A stretch of DNA of 64,000 nucleotides, taken from NCBI GenBank assembly GCA_019914945.1, contig CM034112.1, positions 2,193,001-2,257,000 on the forward strand, read 5' to 3'. A program made the position numbers and the translations under genes. The notes under the pieces are model-generated. The model saw nothing but the letters and a program-made list of their open reading frames with translations. It had not been told where the DNA came from and did no database searches. This document shows positions 1-10,863 of the stretch, piece by piece (the stretch's first letter is position 1; the number at the start of each line of letters is the position of its first letter). The stretch is from Typha latifolia (taxonomy: Eukaryota; Streptophyta; Magnoliopsida; Poales; Typhaceae).

Positions 1-635
1 AAGAATTGTTAACATGCATTAATCAACAAATCTGAAAGTTGAAGATGCTTAGCTTATGCATGATAAGTACATCAGTGCTGCTATATATGGATTCAGCTTC
101 CTAGATTCTTCAAGTATATCAAGCCAAAGCAAATACAAAAGAAAATTCACTTTCTGATATGTAGTAATAGGAATTCAGAGTTAAGAAACAAAGAATGCTA
201 TCAATTTCCTCTCTAAGATAACAGTTGAAGAATGCAGTAGTACTATGCAAACAAAGCATGTCAATAGAAGTAAAGAGGCAAGAGTAAAAAATATATAATT
301 ATGTTAATCATAAATATGAAGTTCTTCTCAGAACAACTGGCTCTACATGACCATATCTCGTTATATAAGAATTTGGAGCTGGATATCTACATGCCTTTGA
401 GACTATCCCCGCATTAAAATAGAAGTTCACCAAGACAATCCAATCAAAACAATTCACAGAATCAGGTAGAAGAACTTCACATGATCAAAGTTTTTGTGAT
501 TGTGTAGAACTTTTAATTGAAACAGGAACTAGATGAATTGTATACAGGAGTGTTAGGAGTAGAAGTGATCAATGCACCCTTTAAAATGCGGATACTGATC
601 ACTTTGTATAAGGAAACTAAGTTCCAAGAGACTCT
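1..635. other. 3' flank of DUF241 gene A
   Basis: No convincing gene. About 500-635 is the probable 3' UTR of DUF241 gene A: the same stretch recurs after gene B (about 3250-3380) and, more weakly, after gene C (about 5450-5560). The part near 1-290 resembles about 2390-2730, so it belongs to the duplicated unit. The only ORF (from 517) overlaps the end of gene A antisense and is a shadow. Confidence 0.6.
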
Positions 636-1457
636 TCATGAACAACAGATATTCAGAAGAGAAACTCTGCATTGGATCATCCGCCGGAACAAGCATTCTA
701 ATCCATTCTCCAGACCTTCTATGCTGACCTCCAATGTCTGCAATTGCATTTGAGCTCTCAGTGCCCTCTCATCATCCAAATCCTTGCAGGAATAAGAAGA
801 GAAGATTGAAGCATTGTCATCCTCTTTCTCCTCGTCGCATGCCACTCTCCTCTTCTGAAATGTCCTTGAGACAAGAGACCACTTGCTACTCTTTGGTCTG
901 ACCATTTGTTTCACCAATACTGACAGAACAGATTGGAGGAGAGTGATAGTGATGTCTCTAGCCTCTGTCAACAATCTAACAATCTTTAAGGAATGATAAT
1001 CTTCATTGGAAGGAGAACTAGATCCACATTTGTTCCTTGTCTGCTTCTTGATATTCTTGTTTGCCTTCTTTGCCAAGCGACCGAAAGCTTGCACTTTGCT
1101 TTCCGTAGCAGCTTCTCCTCCTCTTCGGAGAGCAGCTTGTAGGTCTTGAACATTAATTTTCATCATGGACAAGTTATCCCTCGTTGCACCACAGATGTCC
1201 AGCAACTTAATGGACTCTTCCATTTCTTCCTCAATCCATTTCTTTTGGTTGGAGTGGAAAAGACCATTTTGGTTGCAAAGAAGCTCCTTGATGCATTCAT
1301 ACAGATCTCCCAGACTATTGAATCCATCGAACACCATCTGCGGCATTGACGAGGATGAAGCTACACAAGCTCTTAGCTTCTGCAGCTCTTCTTCAACCTT
1401 GAGGACAAGCGAATTGGGTATCGTGGGCAAGCTGATGGATCGCAAATGGCAAGCCAT
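636..1457 (-). CDS. DUF241 domain protein, copy A
   Basis: Intronless gene for a 273-residue plant protein of the DUF241 family (PF03087). Function is unknown for most members. The N-terminus MACHLRSISLP followed by LVLKVEEELQKLRAC is typical of the family, and the body is helical: a leucine-rich segment with YECIKELL (about residues 53-60), a Lys/Arg-rich stretch (about 120-145) and a C-terminal segment ending in CLFRRMIQCRVSLLNIC. Length fits the family. The start is fixed by identical starts in copies B and C and by a TATA box 86 bp upstream. No signal peptide or membrane segment is evident. It is the first of three tandem copies on this strand. The family call is strong; no function is claimed. 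Confidence 0.9.
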   Translation of the reverse strand: MACHLRSISLPTIPNSLVLKVEEELQKLRACVASSSSMPQMVFDGFNSLGDLYECIKELLCNQNGLFHSNQKKWIEEEMEESIKLLDICGATRDNLSMMKINVQDLQAALRRGGEAATESKVQAFGRLAKKANKNIKKQTRNKCGSSSPSNEDYHSLKIVRLLTEARDITITLLQSVLSVLVKQMVRPKSSKWSLVSRTFQKRRVACDEEKEDDNASIFSSYSCKDLDDERALRAQMQLQTLEVSIEGLENGLECLFRRMIQCRVSLLNICCS

Positions 1458-1475
1458 CTTTGCCGTAAAAGTTAA

Positions 1476-1502
1476 TGAGAGAGAGGGAGAGAGAGAGAGA
1501 GA
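1476..1502. repeat. (GA)n microsatellite in 5' leader of DUF241-A
   Basis: A run of GA dinucleotides (CT on the coding strand) lies between the TATA box and the start codon of copy A, inside the predicted 5' UTR. Pyrimidine tracts like this are common in plant leaders. Copies B and C lack the long run. Confidence 0.85.
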
Positions 1503-1542
1503 ATAATGTGATGGGATTGAATATTTGGCTCCCTCTAGTCCC

Positions 1543-1550
1543 TATTTATA
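1543..1550 (-). promoter_or_regulatory. TATA box of DUF241-A
   Basis: TATAAATA on the minus strand, 86 bp upstream of the ATG. The surrounding CT-rich block (1526-1550) is nearly identical upstream of copy B, which supports a shared core promoter. Confidence 0.75.
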
Positions 1551-3381
1551 AAGCAAGATCAGAAACTAAGTCATAGATAGTTGAAGACACCAAGAATCTC
1601 ATTGAACCAACCCCCATGTGCTGCCAATGTAGGTCTCTGTTTGCAACATGGTTCTTGCAGACATTGTTTCAAACAAGTTGTCTTCTTCACCATCTCAAGG
1701 CTGTCTTGACACAATTATTAGCGACAAGATCCACCGCACGGATGCTACAAGTGGTGAGCATATTCAGAAAAGAGACAATAATAGGTCTGATGAGAAAATT
1801 ATATTGCCCACGACTTGATGAAAAGGTGTAGAACTCGTTTTAAAATTCTTCATGTGCTTGGTGTTTGGAGAACCACGAATATATCGATCCCGGCATCTTC
1901 TTGAGCTGATCCGTTTTCTCCCCCTACTTGTCACTTAGCAACATTAGATTAATTGCAGCAACCCACCTCTTATATGTTGTCGCCATTAGTTGTCGACTTC
2001 CAATGTGGTTCATGTAGTCATTACCGCAAACAGCTTGTGTACGAAACTCTTTTTCTAGTAATAGTCCGCTCTCATGCACCACCCATGCTTCAATCTAGCT
2101 ATTTAATTACCATGTCTTCGGTGAGTTTGTATAAGTTTACTTCAGGGCCACTCGTGCATCAAAAACAATCCTTGTATAGACTGCATCTTGATTTGATGAA
2201 TCTTGACAGACTAATAGATGATCTCAAACACACATAATGCAGCAACCTGAAAGGGACACAATTTCTAACTATTTATATAAATTATATCACCGCATAACTT
2301 AAGCTTCTGACAAATAGCCCCAAGAGTTATTGTCTCATAAATATTTGGAGTAAAAGAATTCATCCTTACCACTTGCAAATAATTAAGAACATGAATTAAT
2401 CAACAAAGCTCAAATTTTAAGATTCTTACCTTGAGCATGGCATGAATCGCTGGTTCAGATGCTCATCTTTGACAAAATCAAGTAATAGGAAATTAGGAGC
2501 TTCAGTTGCTCATTTAAATGGATGCAGCTGCCTAGTTTCTTTAAGTGCTTCAAACCAAAACAGATGCAAAAGACAATTCAGTTTCTGAGATGACCTAATA
2601 CAAGAGCGAGAAGCAAAGAATTCAAGGTTAAGTAACTAAATCAATCAATTTCTTCTCTAAAATAAGAGTTGAAGACTGCAGCAGAACTATGCAAACAAAG
2701 CCTGCCAATAGAAATAACCAGAGAAGAGCAAGAAAAATTACAAAAAGTCATAAACATGAAGTCTAGAGATTAAACATTTTCCTTTTTCGTTTAGATAATG
2801 TACAATATACTACCTCTGAGTACCTCTGCATGAGAAAATCTCCATATATAAAACCTTGGAGATTAATTTGAATTTATAAGGATAGAAACAGGATATTTGA
2901 CAAATAAAAGCAGTAATATTGTTTGCAATAACTGTGTAGAAAGTACACTAATTTGAAGTGTTTTGTGACTTACACCTTGTTATTTGCATCACATATAAGC
3001 GGGGAAAAAATGGTCTTTGCAAGACAATACAGGAATTATAATCTGAAGACCATTATGCTGGTCAGTATAATGGATCACACTTAAGCTTTTTCTCATCATT
3101 ATCAAGGTTAGGATAAGTAAAATACCCTGTTTTTGGTGACAGTTTTCACAGTTGTGCAGGACATGATATATTGAGACTAGTACTTGAATATATTCTGCTC
3201 AAAGATAAAAGAACTTGATAAGATCAACGATTTTGTTATCGTATAAAAAATTTCATTTGAAACAGGAACTATACACTTGATTTGTATACAGAAGAGCAAG
3301 AAGTAAAGGTGATCAGCGAACCCTTTAAAATGTGGATACTGATCACTTTTGTGCAAGAAGTCTAAGTTCTGAAGAGACTCT

Positions 3382-4212
3382 TCATAAGCTGAAGATATTC
3401 AGAATAGAAACTCTGCACTGGATCAGCTGCCGGAACAAGCAATCTATTCCACTTTCTAGCCCTTCAATGTTTATTTCCAATGCCTGCAATTGCTTTTGAG
3501 CCTTCAACAACATCTCACCATCCAAATCCTTGCAAGAACAGGAAGAGAAGATTGAGGCATCATCATCCTCTTTCTCCTCGCTGCATGCCACTCTCCTCTT
3601 GTTAAATGTCCTTGAGACAAGAGACAACTTGCTAGTCTTTGGCTTGATCATTTGTTTTGCCAAAACTGACGAAAAAGATTGGAGGAGAGAGATGGTGATC
3701 TCTCTAGCCTCTGTCAACAATCTAACCACCTTTAAGGAACCACACTCTGCTTTAACAGGAGAACCAGATCCACATTTGTTGCTACTGTGCTTCTTGATAT
3801 CCTTGTTTGCCTTCTTCGCCAAGCGAACGAAAGCTCGCACTTTGCTTTCCATGGCGGCTTCTCCTCTTCTTCGAAGAGCAACTTGTAGATCTTGAACATT
3901 ATTTTTCATCGCTGACAAGTTATCCCTCATTGCATCGCAGATGTCCAGCAACCTGATGGACTCTTCCATTTCTTCCTCTACCAATTTCTTTTGGTTGGAG
4001 TGGGAGAGACCGTTTTGGTTGCTTGACAAGCAAAGAAGCTCCTTGATGCATTCATACAAATCTCCAAGACCTTTCAATCCGTCGAACAACATGTGCGCGG
4101 TTAAAGAGGGTGAAGCCACGCAAGCTCTTAGCTTCTGCAGCTCTTCTTCAACTTTGAGCACAAGGGAATTGGGTCTCGTGGGCAAGCTGATGGATCGCAG
4201 ATGGCAAGCCAT
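3382..4212 (-). CDS. DUF241 domain protein, copy B
   Basis: Intronless DUF241 gene, 276 residues, strongly similar to copies A and C from end to end: MACHLRSISLP start, LVLKVEEELQKLRAC, YECIKELL, a basic central region, and a C-terminal half ending CLFRQLIQCRVSILNIF. It carries the four residues CLSS after KELL that copy A lacks (CLPS in C). The start agrees with A and C, and a TATA-like box lies about 80 bp upstream. No targeting signal is visible. The open frame over the whole family length suggests a functional copy. Function unknown. Confidence 0.9.
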   Translation of the reverse strand: MACHLRSISLPTRPNSLVLKVEEELQKLRACVASPSLTAHMLFDGLKGLGDLYECIKELLCLSSNQNGLSHSNQKKLVEEEMEESIRLLDICDAMRDNLSAMKNNVQDLQVALRRRGEAAMESKVRAFVRLAKKANKDIKKHSSNKCGSGSPVKAECGSLKVVRLLTEAREITISLLQSFSSVLAKQMIKPKTSKLSLVSRTFNKRRVACSEEKEDDDASIFSSCSCKDLDGEMLLKAQKQLQALEINIEGLESGIDCLFRQLIQCRVSILNIFSL

Positions 4213-5561
4213 CTTTGTCGCCGTAAGCTAATGAGGAAGAGGGAGGAGAAAGATGCTGGGATGAGATTGAACCTTTGGCTCCCTCTAGTCCCCTATTTAT
4301 GAGATAGATAGGTGGGGAGACACCAAGAATCTCATTAAACTAACTTCCATCTGCCGTCAATGTAGGCCTTCGTTTGCAACGTGGTTCTTGCAGACATTGT
4401 TTCAAACAGGTGGTCTTCTTCATCATCTCAAGGCTGTCATGCCTCAATTATTAGTGACAAGTCGTGAGCGGATTGGATTGGTAGAAGATCCAATAATGAT
4501 CCACTGCGATAACTTTATTGCCCACGATTCAATGATGAGGCGTGCACCTCGTTTAAAATATTCTTCAAGTGCTTGGCGTTTTGAAGAACCACGCAGATCT
4601 CGATCTGGCGTCGTCTTGAGCTGATCCTTTCGCTCCCTCTACTTGTGAAATGATTAGAGACAAGAATCTTAATGATCCACCTCCCATGTGCGCTCCATGT
4701 AGCTCTGGGCTTGCAACGTGGTTCTTGTAGTCATTATCACAAACAGATGGCGTACCTTCCCTTTTGAACTTTTTCTAATTCGCCACATGAATGAACTCTT
4801 CCTCGTGTTTCGAATAAGCTTCATGTGCTTTGGAAGCCTAGCCGTTTTAATTACCATTTCACCCTTCTATCAGTTTGCACGTGTATTTTGTACTACCACA
4901 CGTGGATAAAAAATGACCCCCTAACGTCCCCGGCTCCCCGCACATCCATGTGTATGTAGGGAAATTTTTATTTGAACCCCTCTATTTTTTTTTCTCGTTC
5001 AATAGCCCACAAGCTATATATGAATTAAACAAAAGCTAATAAAATAATTTAGGTTTTCCTTAAATTTTAGTAAATATATCAAGCCGTTTAATCTATATTT
5101 TAAACTTTATATTTTGTTGAGACATATTTTCAATTAAACCTCATCGAGTCATCAACTAATCTCCGTCGAACTAAGCAATAAAATTACAAAGTAATTTTCT
5201 TCCCAATAATTGTCTAGGATCAATAGAAAACTTAATTGTTTAAAAAGATTTAGACAAGCATATGGCATCGTTTAGACTGATATGCATGCTCTCCTGTTCA
5301 TCTTATGATCAATCACGAAGACTTTCCAAGTTTAACAGTTTAATTGCCAACAAGGATGCCTTTCAATACCATAGAGTTCACAGGATTATTGAGCAGCAAA
5401 TGGCAATTAACAAGATCATGAGAAGAACCTGAGAATAACAAAGATTCTTGTGATTGTATAAAATCAGATATAAATTCGAGTTGTATACAAAAGGATCAGT
5501 GAATCCAATAAAACGCGGATGCTGATCTGTGTACAAGAAGTATGAGGTCTCAAGAGAGATC
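4213..5561. other. Spacer with two promoter-like blocks, DUF241-B to C
   Basis: No gene. Holds the promoter of gene B (to about 4470), a second diverged copy of the promoter block (about 4540-4910), an AT-rich stretch (about 4920-5260) with nothing recognisable, and the 3' flank of gene C (about 5440-5561), whose end matches the 3' UTRs of A and B. Confidence 0.6.
4293..4300 (-). promoter_or_regulatory. TATA-like box of DUF241-B
   Basis: ATAAATAG on the minus strand within a CT-rich block almost identical to the core promoter of copy A, about 80 bp upstream of the ATG. The A-box version reads TATAAATA; this one reads CATAAATA. Confidence 0.65.
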
Positions 5562-6389
5562 TTATGAGCTGCAGATATTTAGAAGAGAAACTCTGCATTG
5601 GATCATACGCCTGAACAAGCATTCGAATCCATTGCCTAGACCTTCTATGCTGATCTCCAATGACTGCAATTGCTTTTGAGCTCTCAATGCCCTCTCGTCA
5701 TCCAAATCCTTGCAAGAATAAGAGAAGATTGAGGCATCATCCTCCACTTTTGCCTCGCCGCATGCCGGTTTCCTCTTGTGGAATGTCATTGAGACAAAAG
5801 ACCACTTGCTAGTCTTTGCTCTAACCATTTGTTCTGTGAAAAATGATAGAATAGATTGAAAAAGAGAGACAGCGATCTCTCTAGCATCTATCAAGAGTCT
5901 AACCATCTTTAAGGAATCACACTCCTCTTTAACAGGAGTAGTAGATCCACACTTGTTACTTGTCTGCTTCTTGATATCCTTGTTTGCCTTCTTCACCAAG
6001 CGAACGAAAGCTTGCACTTTGCTTTGAATAGCAGCTTCTCCTCCTCTTCGGAAAGCAATTTGCAGGTCTTGAATGTGAACTTTCATGGCAGACAAGTTAT
6101 TCCGGGTTGCACGGCAAATGTCCAGCAACCTGACAGACTGTTCCAGTTCTTCCTCCACCCATTTCTCTTGGTTGGAATGGGAGAGACCACTTTGATTGCT
6201 TGGCAAGCAAAGAAGCTCCTCAATGTATTCATACAAATCTCCGAGCCTTTTTAGTCCATCAAACAACATTGGTCCTGTTGAGGAGAATGAATTTATACAA
6301 GTTCTTAGCATCTGCAGCTCCTCTTCAACCTTGAGCACAAGCGAATTCGATCTTGTGGGCAAACTGGTTGATCGCAGATGGCAAGCCAT
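5562..6389 (-). CDS. DUF241 domain protein, copy C
   Basis: Third tandem DUF241 gene, 275 residues, no intron. Same architecture as A and B: MACHLRSTSLP start, EVE-type helix LVLKVEEELQMLRTC, YEYIEELLCLPSNQ, RGGEAAIQSKVQAF, and the C-terminal CLFRRMIQCRVSLLNIC. The C-terminus is closer to copy A than to copy B. A TATA box lies about 97 bp upstream of the ATG. The reading frame is intact. It is the most diverged in flank sequence, suggesting the oldest split of the three. Function unknown. Confidence 0.9.
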   Translation of the reverse strand: MACHLRSTSLPTRSNSLVLKVEEELQMLRTCINSFSSTGPMLFDGLKRLGDLYEYIEELLCLPSNQSGLSHSNQEKWVEEELEQSVRLLDICRATRNNLSAMKVHIQDLQIAFRRGGEAAIQSKVQAFVRLVKKANKDIKKQTSNKCGSTTPVKEECDSLKMVRLLIDAREIAVSLFQSILSFFTEQMVRAKTSKWSFVSMTFHKRKPACGEAKVEDDASIFSYSCKDLDDERALRAQKQLQSLEISIEGLGNGFECLFRRMIQCRVSLLNICSS

Positions 6390-8791
6390 CTTTTCGCCTT
6401 AAGCTTGCAAGGACTATTTTTTTGCTGTATGGCTATTGAAGAAGAGAGGAAGAGATGATTGCTGAATTGATGCTTTGGCTGCCCCTACTTATAAACAATG
6501 ATGACAAATTGTGATGTAGTTAGATGGGGAGACAACAAGAATCCCATTAAACCGACTCCCATGATCTGTCCATGTAGGTCTTGGTTTGCAACATGGTTCT
6601 TGCAGACATTGTTGTAAACACCTTGTCTTCTTAACTTATATTCTACTGGAAAAGGTTTGCAACAAGGCTGTCATGCTTCAATTATCAGCAGCAAGATCCA
6701 CCACATGGGTACTACAAATGCTCCATTTATGATTTGATAAGGGAAAACCTATAACCCCTTGTTTTTCTTATAAAATTCTTCAATTGCTTGGTTGTTGAAG
6801 AACATGTAGATCTCGAATCTGGCATCTTCTTGATCTGACCCTTTGCCCCTCTGCTTGTGTATTAGCAACGATAGATTAAAAAAAAACTGGTGCTGTCTAT
6901 GTATGTTGAGGCTTGCAACGTGGTTCTTGTAGACAATTCACCAAACAGGTCGTGTACTTTCCGTCTCCTGTTCTTGCAATTTTTCTCATGAAGTGGGTGA
7001 CCGAACTCTTTCTACAGGTTTCAATCATTGGCAGCCATCCACTGCACAAGCTTCATATGTTAAATTCAATGGCAAACGTGCAAATGAGCATTAACCTAAG
7101 TGCACAACTAGAAATAACTCTTCCAAGATTAGATGACTTTGAAAGGACTAGAAGATAAGTCTCTGATGTCGCCAATGTCCATTATATTTGTACTTTTAAG
7201 AAATGAACACACAAAGGCAGCAATTCGATGTAGCTCAAACTCTGATAGTAATAATACTTAGTAAGAACATTGTAATCATAAATCAGAATTAAGATCTTGC
7301 AATTTGCTTGGATCAGAATGTCAACTATGTTTAAAAATAGGAAACAGATACCTTTCTTGTCTTACAGACCCAGTACAAGACTCATCGCGCTGTACATATG
7401 TCCATCACTAGTTTCCGTTGTTACATATGACATTTTTAACACTTCATGCACATGTAAGATTAAATCAAAATGGAACACAAATACTAGCTTTATGCTTCGA
7501 TATAAATAGCACCAAAAGTTACTCCTTCAAAGGTGAGAGTAAAGTAGCTCATTGCATCAGTTACACATACAGGAATTATGAAAAATCTCATAATAAGAGA
7601 GATGGTAAACTTCACCATGACACCTGCTGGCCCAAATGTTTGTCTTAGATCTCGAGTGCCATGAACATATAGCTGCCCCAAATGACTTCAGGCATCTTAC
7701 TGCTTTTATGAATGCCACAGCTCATGGTGCATGGAGAATGCCTCCTAAGGAGAGTTTCTGATAATGGTTTGAAGGACAGATATAATTGTTTTGCCAGGAA
7801 TAGATAAGCACTGTATCACCTTTTGTTGTATGATGCTGTCAATAGGGGGTGGATTGTAGCTGATATCAATCATTCCATACACACAATAATTTGAAATGCA
7901 AAATTTTGCCTCGGTTGACGTTGCAGTATATGTCTTCTAAATCGACATGGTAAAGGAATACCAGATTATGCTTCTATTTCACCAAGAATAGTACCTTCAA
8001 AAATGGCTTGAATCTGAGTTTGACTGCATTTCTTCAACCTTGAAAAACGATTCAGTGAACCACCACATAAGCTTTGCCTATTTATTCCTTGCTTATTCAG
8101 CTGCCAAAGAAACAAAAAAGGAACAAGACTAAGAGCCCATCTTTCACAAATGAAGTATATACCAAACAAAATAAAAGCACAACCAAATTGCTGAAAGACA
8201 GCAAGTTCCTGCCTTTGAGCCTTTCATCTTACACAACACCTATAGCCTATATGTATCAAATATTTGGGCATAATTGGGTCATGGAAGCGCCATTTTGCTA
8301 CAATCAGCCATATATAAAGTTGCACTATCCAATAATATAATGAAATGATATTCTTTCACATGTTACAGAAATGAATAAATGGAAGGATAGAAAAATATCA
8401 TCGAAAAAAATTGGCATATCTGGATCAACTACATGGTCCAAAAGAGAACAAAATAGTACCCACTAACTAACATATCAAACAGTGAAACATATAAACAGCT
8501 CAGGTTAGTGTATGTGAAAATTCATTAAAATTAAAGTGTCCAAATGAGACATTTTCGGCGTAGTTTCCAATATAACCATGCCATACACCAAATGTTGCTC
8601 ATCTTTCCACAAGAAATTTAGATTTTTATAAGAATTGAAAACTAAATATCCTAACGAGCCTTAGGCCTTAGCACATATCTGGGCTTAATTGCCTGATTCT
8701 AACAAACACAAATTTCAGCATAATCAGTTAGCAACTAAGAAAAACAACATAAAACAAGGTGGTCCATGGATCAAAACTAACCAATGATAAG
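6390..8791. other. Spacer, DUF241-C promoter to PPR 3' end
   Basis: Up to about 7140 are the proximal and second (diverged) promoter-like blocks of DUF241-C. From 7160 to 8791 I see no gene. Short ORFs (7297, 7418, 7490, 7966, 8074) have no recognisable product and no splice partners. Part of 8600-8791 may be the 3' UTR of the PPR gene on the minus strand. Confidence 0.5.
6486..6493 (-). promoter_or_regulatory. TATA box of DUF241-C
   Basis: TATAAGTA on the minus strand at the position equivalent to the TATA boxes of copies A and B, beside the conserved GGCAGCCAAAG-like block. Confidence 0.65.
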
Positions 8792-10171
8792 CTACGCTTT
8801 TGCCTTTCTCAGCCACTTGAGAGAGCTCTCCAACGCCGTGTAAGCAGTCACATCCGTTAAGCTTTTGCTACTAAGCACATAATCAAATACCTCATACGCC
8901 TCGGAGACCCTATTTGCCCGACACAATGCCCTCACAAACGTCGCATAAGCTGGTGAATCCAGCTTCATGCCCTTCGTGGTCATCACCTTATACAGTTCCA
9001 CCCCCTTCTCCAAGCACTTGGCCTTGCACAATCCCATAAGAAGGGTGTTATAAGTGCACTCATTTGGGCTGCAACCCTTCTCCTCCATCTCACCCAGCAG
9101 TGCAACTGCCCTCAAGGCGTCACCTTTCCTGCACATCCCACTCATCAGCGCTGTATACGTGACCGTGTCCGGGAAATGCCCCATCTCGGCCATCACATTC
9201 AAGAATTTCCTCGCCTGGCTAACCATCCCGGCCTTCGAGAGCCCGTAAACAAGCGTATTGTACGTCACCAAGTCGGGTTCCACACCCTCGTCCTTCATCC
9301 GGTTGTACACCTCCATGACCCCGCCGCACTCATCCAGCATACAGTACCCCTTCATAATCGTATTATAAACATAGCAATCAGGCTTGAACCCGGCATCCGC
9401 AAGAACGCCAAGAAGCCGCATTGCCTCACGGAGATTCCTCCCGTGGCAAACAGCGTCAATTAGGATGGTGAACGTGACAAGGTCGGGTTTAAGGCCGGCG
9501 TCACGACGGAGCTCATCGATGAATGAGTATACGGAGGAGACGGGGCGGGCACGAGCGAGGCGGCGGATGAGGAAATTATACGAATACACGTCGGGCATGA
9601 CGGGTTTGGGCTCCAGGCGGATCACTCGGCGGATGAATTCACAGGCGTCGTCGAGGCGGGAGGCGGAGATCAATGCGCGGACGGCGAGGTCGATGGAGGA
9701 GGCTTCGGGAGGGAGGCCGGCGGAGGACATGAGATTAAGAACTTGGAAGGTTGATGAAGGGGAGGAAGAAGAAAGGCAGGAGTGGGCGAGGAGGAGGTGG
9801 AAAGTGGAGCGGTCGGGGAGGAAGAAGGAAGGTGAGAGGTGGAGGAAGAGGGAGATGGCGTCGGCGGGGGATGCGCCGGCGTCGCAGAACGATTGGAGGA
9901 GGGAGTTGGGGGAGATGGAAGGGGAGGAGGAGAGGAGGGAGGTGGATAGGGAGATGGCATCGGCGAGGAGAGGAGAGTGGAAGAGGGGAACCGGCGCGGC
10001 TTGGATTTGCGCTTGAGCTTGGGGTTTCTTCTTCATTTTGGTCTTGAGAGAAGATCTGGGGACTGGGAAATAGGGTTTAGGAGGAGGAGGAGGGGAAGAA
10101 GACGAAGGAGAAGATTTGAGGAGCGAGAGGGGAAGCTTCGCGGATCGCATGGAAGGAGGAAGCTTACCCAT
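8792..10171 (-). CDS. Pentatricopeptide repeat protein, P class
   Basis: Intronless gene for a 459-residue P-class PPR protein, a sequence-specific RNA-binding helical repeat protein that in plants acts on mitochondrial or chloroplast transcripts. Residues 1-60 are Ser/Pro/Lys-rich, consistent with an organelle-targeting leader. A run of about eight 35-residue motifs begins at residue 194 (DVYSYNFLIRRLARA, DLVTFTILIDAVCHG, DCYVYNTIMKGYC, DLVTYNTLVYGLSKAG, DTVTYTALMSGMC, NECTYNTLLMGLC and so on), and more degenerate motifs lie before it. No E, DYW or SMR domain follows, and the protein ends shortly after the last motif. The MGKLPPSMRS start and length recall Arabidopsis At2g17670, from memory and unverified. 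The coding strand is much more GC-rich in its 5' half than the flanks. Confidence 0.92.
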   Translation of the reverse strand: MGKLPPSMRSAKLPLSLLKSSPSSSSPPPPPKPYFPVPRSSLKTKMKKKPQAQAQIQAAPVPLFHSPLLADAISLSTSLLSSSPSISPNSLLQSFCDAGASPADAISLFLHLSPSFFLPDRSTFHLLLAHSCLSSSSPSSTFQVLNLMSSAGLPPEASSIDLAVRALISASRLDDACEFIRRVIRLEPKPVMPDVYSYNFLIRRLARARPVSSVYSFIDELRRDAGLKPDLVTFTILIDAVCHGRNLREAMRLLGVLADAGFKPDCYVYNTIMKGYCMLDECGGVMEVYNRMKDEGVEPDLVTYNTLVYGLSKAGMVSQARKFLNVMAEMGHFPDTVTYTALMSGMCRKGDALRAVALLGEMEEKGCSPNECTYNTLLMGLCKAKCLEKGVELYKVMTTKGMKLDSPAYATFVRALCRANRVSEAYEVFDYVLSSKSLTDVTAYTALESSLKWLRKAKA

Positions 10172-10863
10172 TTCGTTCTGCTTTCCTTCTTCTTCGTCTT
10201 CTAGGTTTGGGTTTTAGGTTTCCGGTGAGGAAGGAGAAGGGGTTTAAGTCTTTGAGACGACGTTTATAGTGGATCCGAATCCGATACCCGGCCCAATCGA
10301 ATTTGGATCCGAATAATATTATGCCCTTCTTTTACCGGGAACATTATTGCAAATAACCACCTATACTTTAACATTATTGCAAATAGCCACCTTTGGTTAG
10401 CTCGCACGGCATACTGTAATGAACACAGTCCTCTTCTTTTTCTCACCTTGTAGTAAATCTCTTGAAGGGCGTTCTTGAAATAATTAAATATTCTAAGTAT
10501 AGTATAATAATAATAATAATAATAAGTAGAATTTGATTAACATAAATAAATCCAAAACATGGGTGGTTATCTATAAAAAGATTATCCAAAATTTCAGAAT
10601 AAAGAATATATTATCTTAAATAACGCTTGGTCCTTGTGACGCTCATATGCATAAAAACATTTATGTCAATGAATAAACTTTGTACAAATATATATATATA
10701 TATATATACCTAGAATAAAAGCATGAAGGAAAAAAAAAACACAAGAGTGAAAATATAAATAAACCAACCATCACTCAAATCATTACATGCATATTAATAT
10801 CATTAACACCACAACAATCCCCAAATTTGGATCTTATTCTTATCGGCATTATTCCTCATTCTC
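10172..10863. other. Spacer with TTGCAAATA-type repeats and (AT)n
   Basis: Holds the PPR gene 5' region (to about 10260), two close copies of a TTGCAAATARCCACC motif (about 10347-10392), a short (AAT)n run (about 10505-10525), an (AT)n run (about 10688-10708) and the 3' UTR of the first Ser/Asp-rich gene (about 10670-10863), whose AAATAAACTTTGTACAA block recurs after the other members. Confidence 0.6.

Larger units (their letters stand above)
1458..3381. other. Duplicated promoter and spacer between DUF241-A and B
   Basis: No coding gene seen. From 1458 to about 1830 is the core and proximal promoter of gene A. From about 1850 to 2240 is a second, diverged copy of that promoter block (around 1623-1690 compare with 2001-2043). 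From about 2390 the sequence resembles the start of the window, marking the next duplicated unit, and about 3250-3381 is the probable 3' UTR of gene B. ORFs here (1616, 1953) lie in non-coding repeat sequence. Confidence 0.6.

Noticed and set aside
1616..2237. Plus-strand ORFs upstream of DUF241-A
   Set aside because: Lie in the repeated promoter blocks, which do not preserve frame between copies.
9384..10016. Long plus-strand ORF (210 aa) and others across 9054-10204
   Set aside because: Antisense to the PPR coding sequence, arginine-rich and low in complexity, a by-product of its GC-rich codons.
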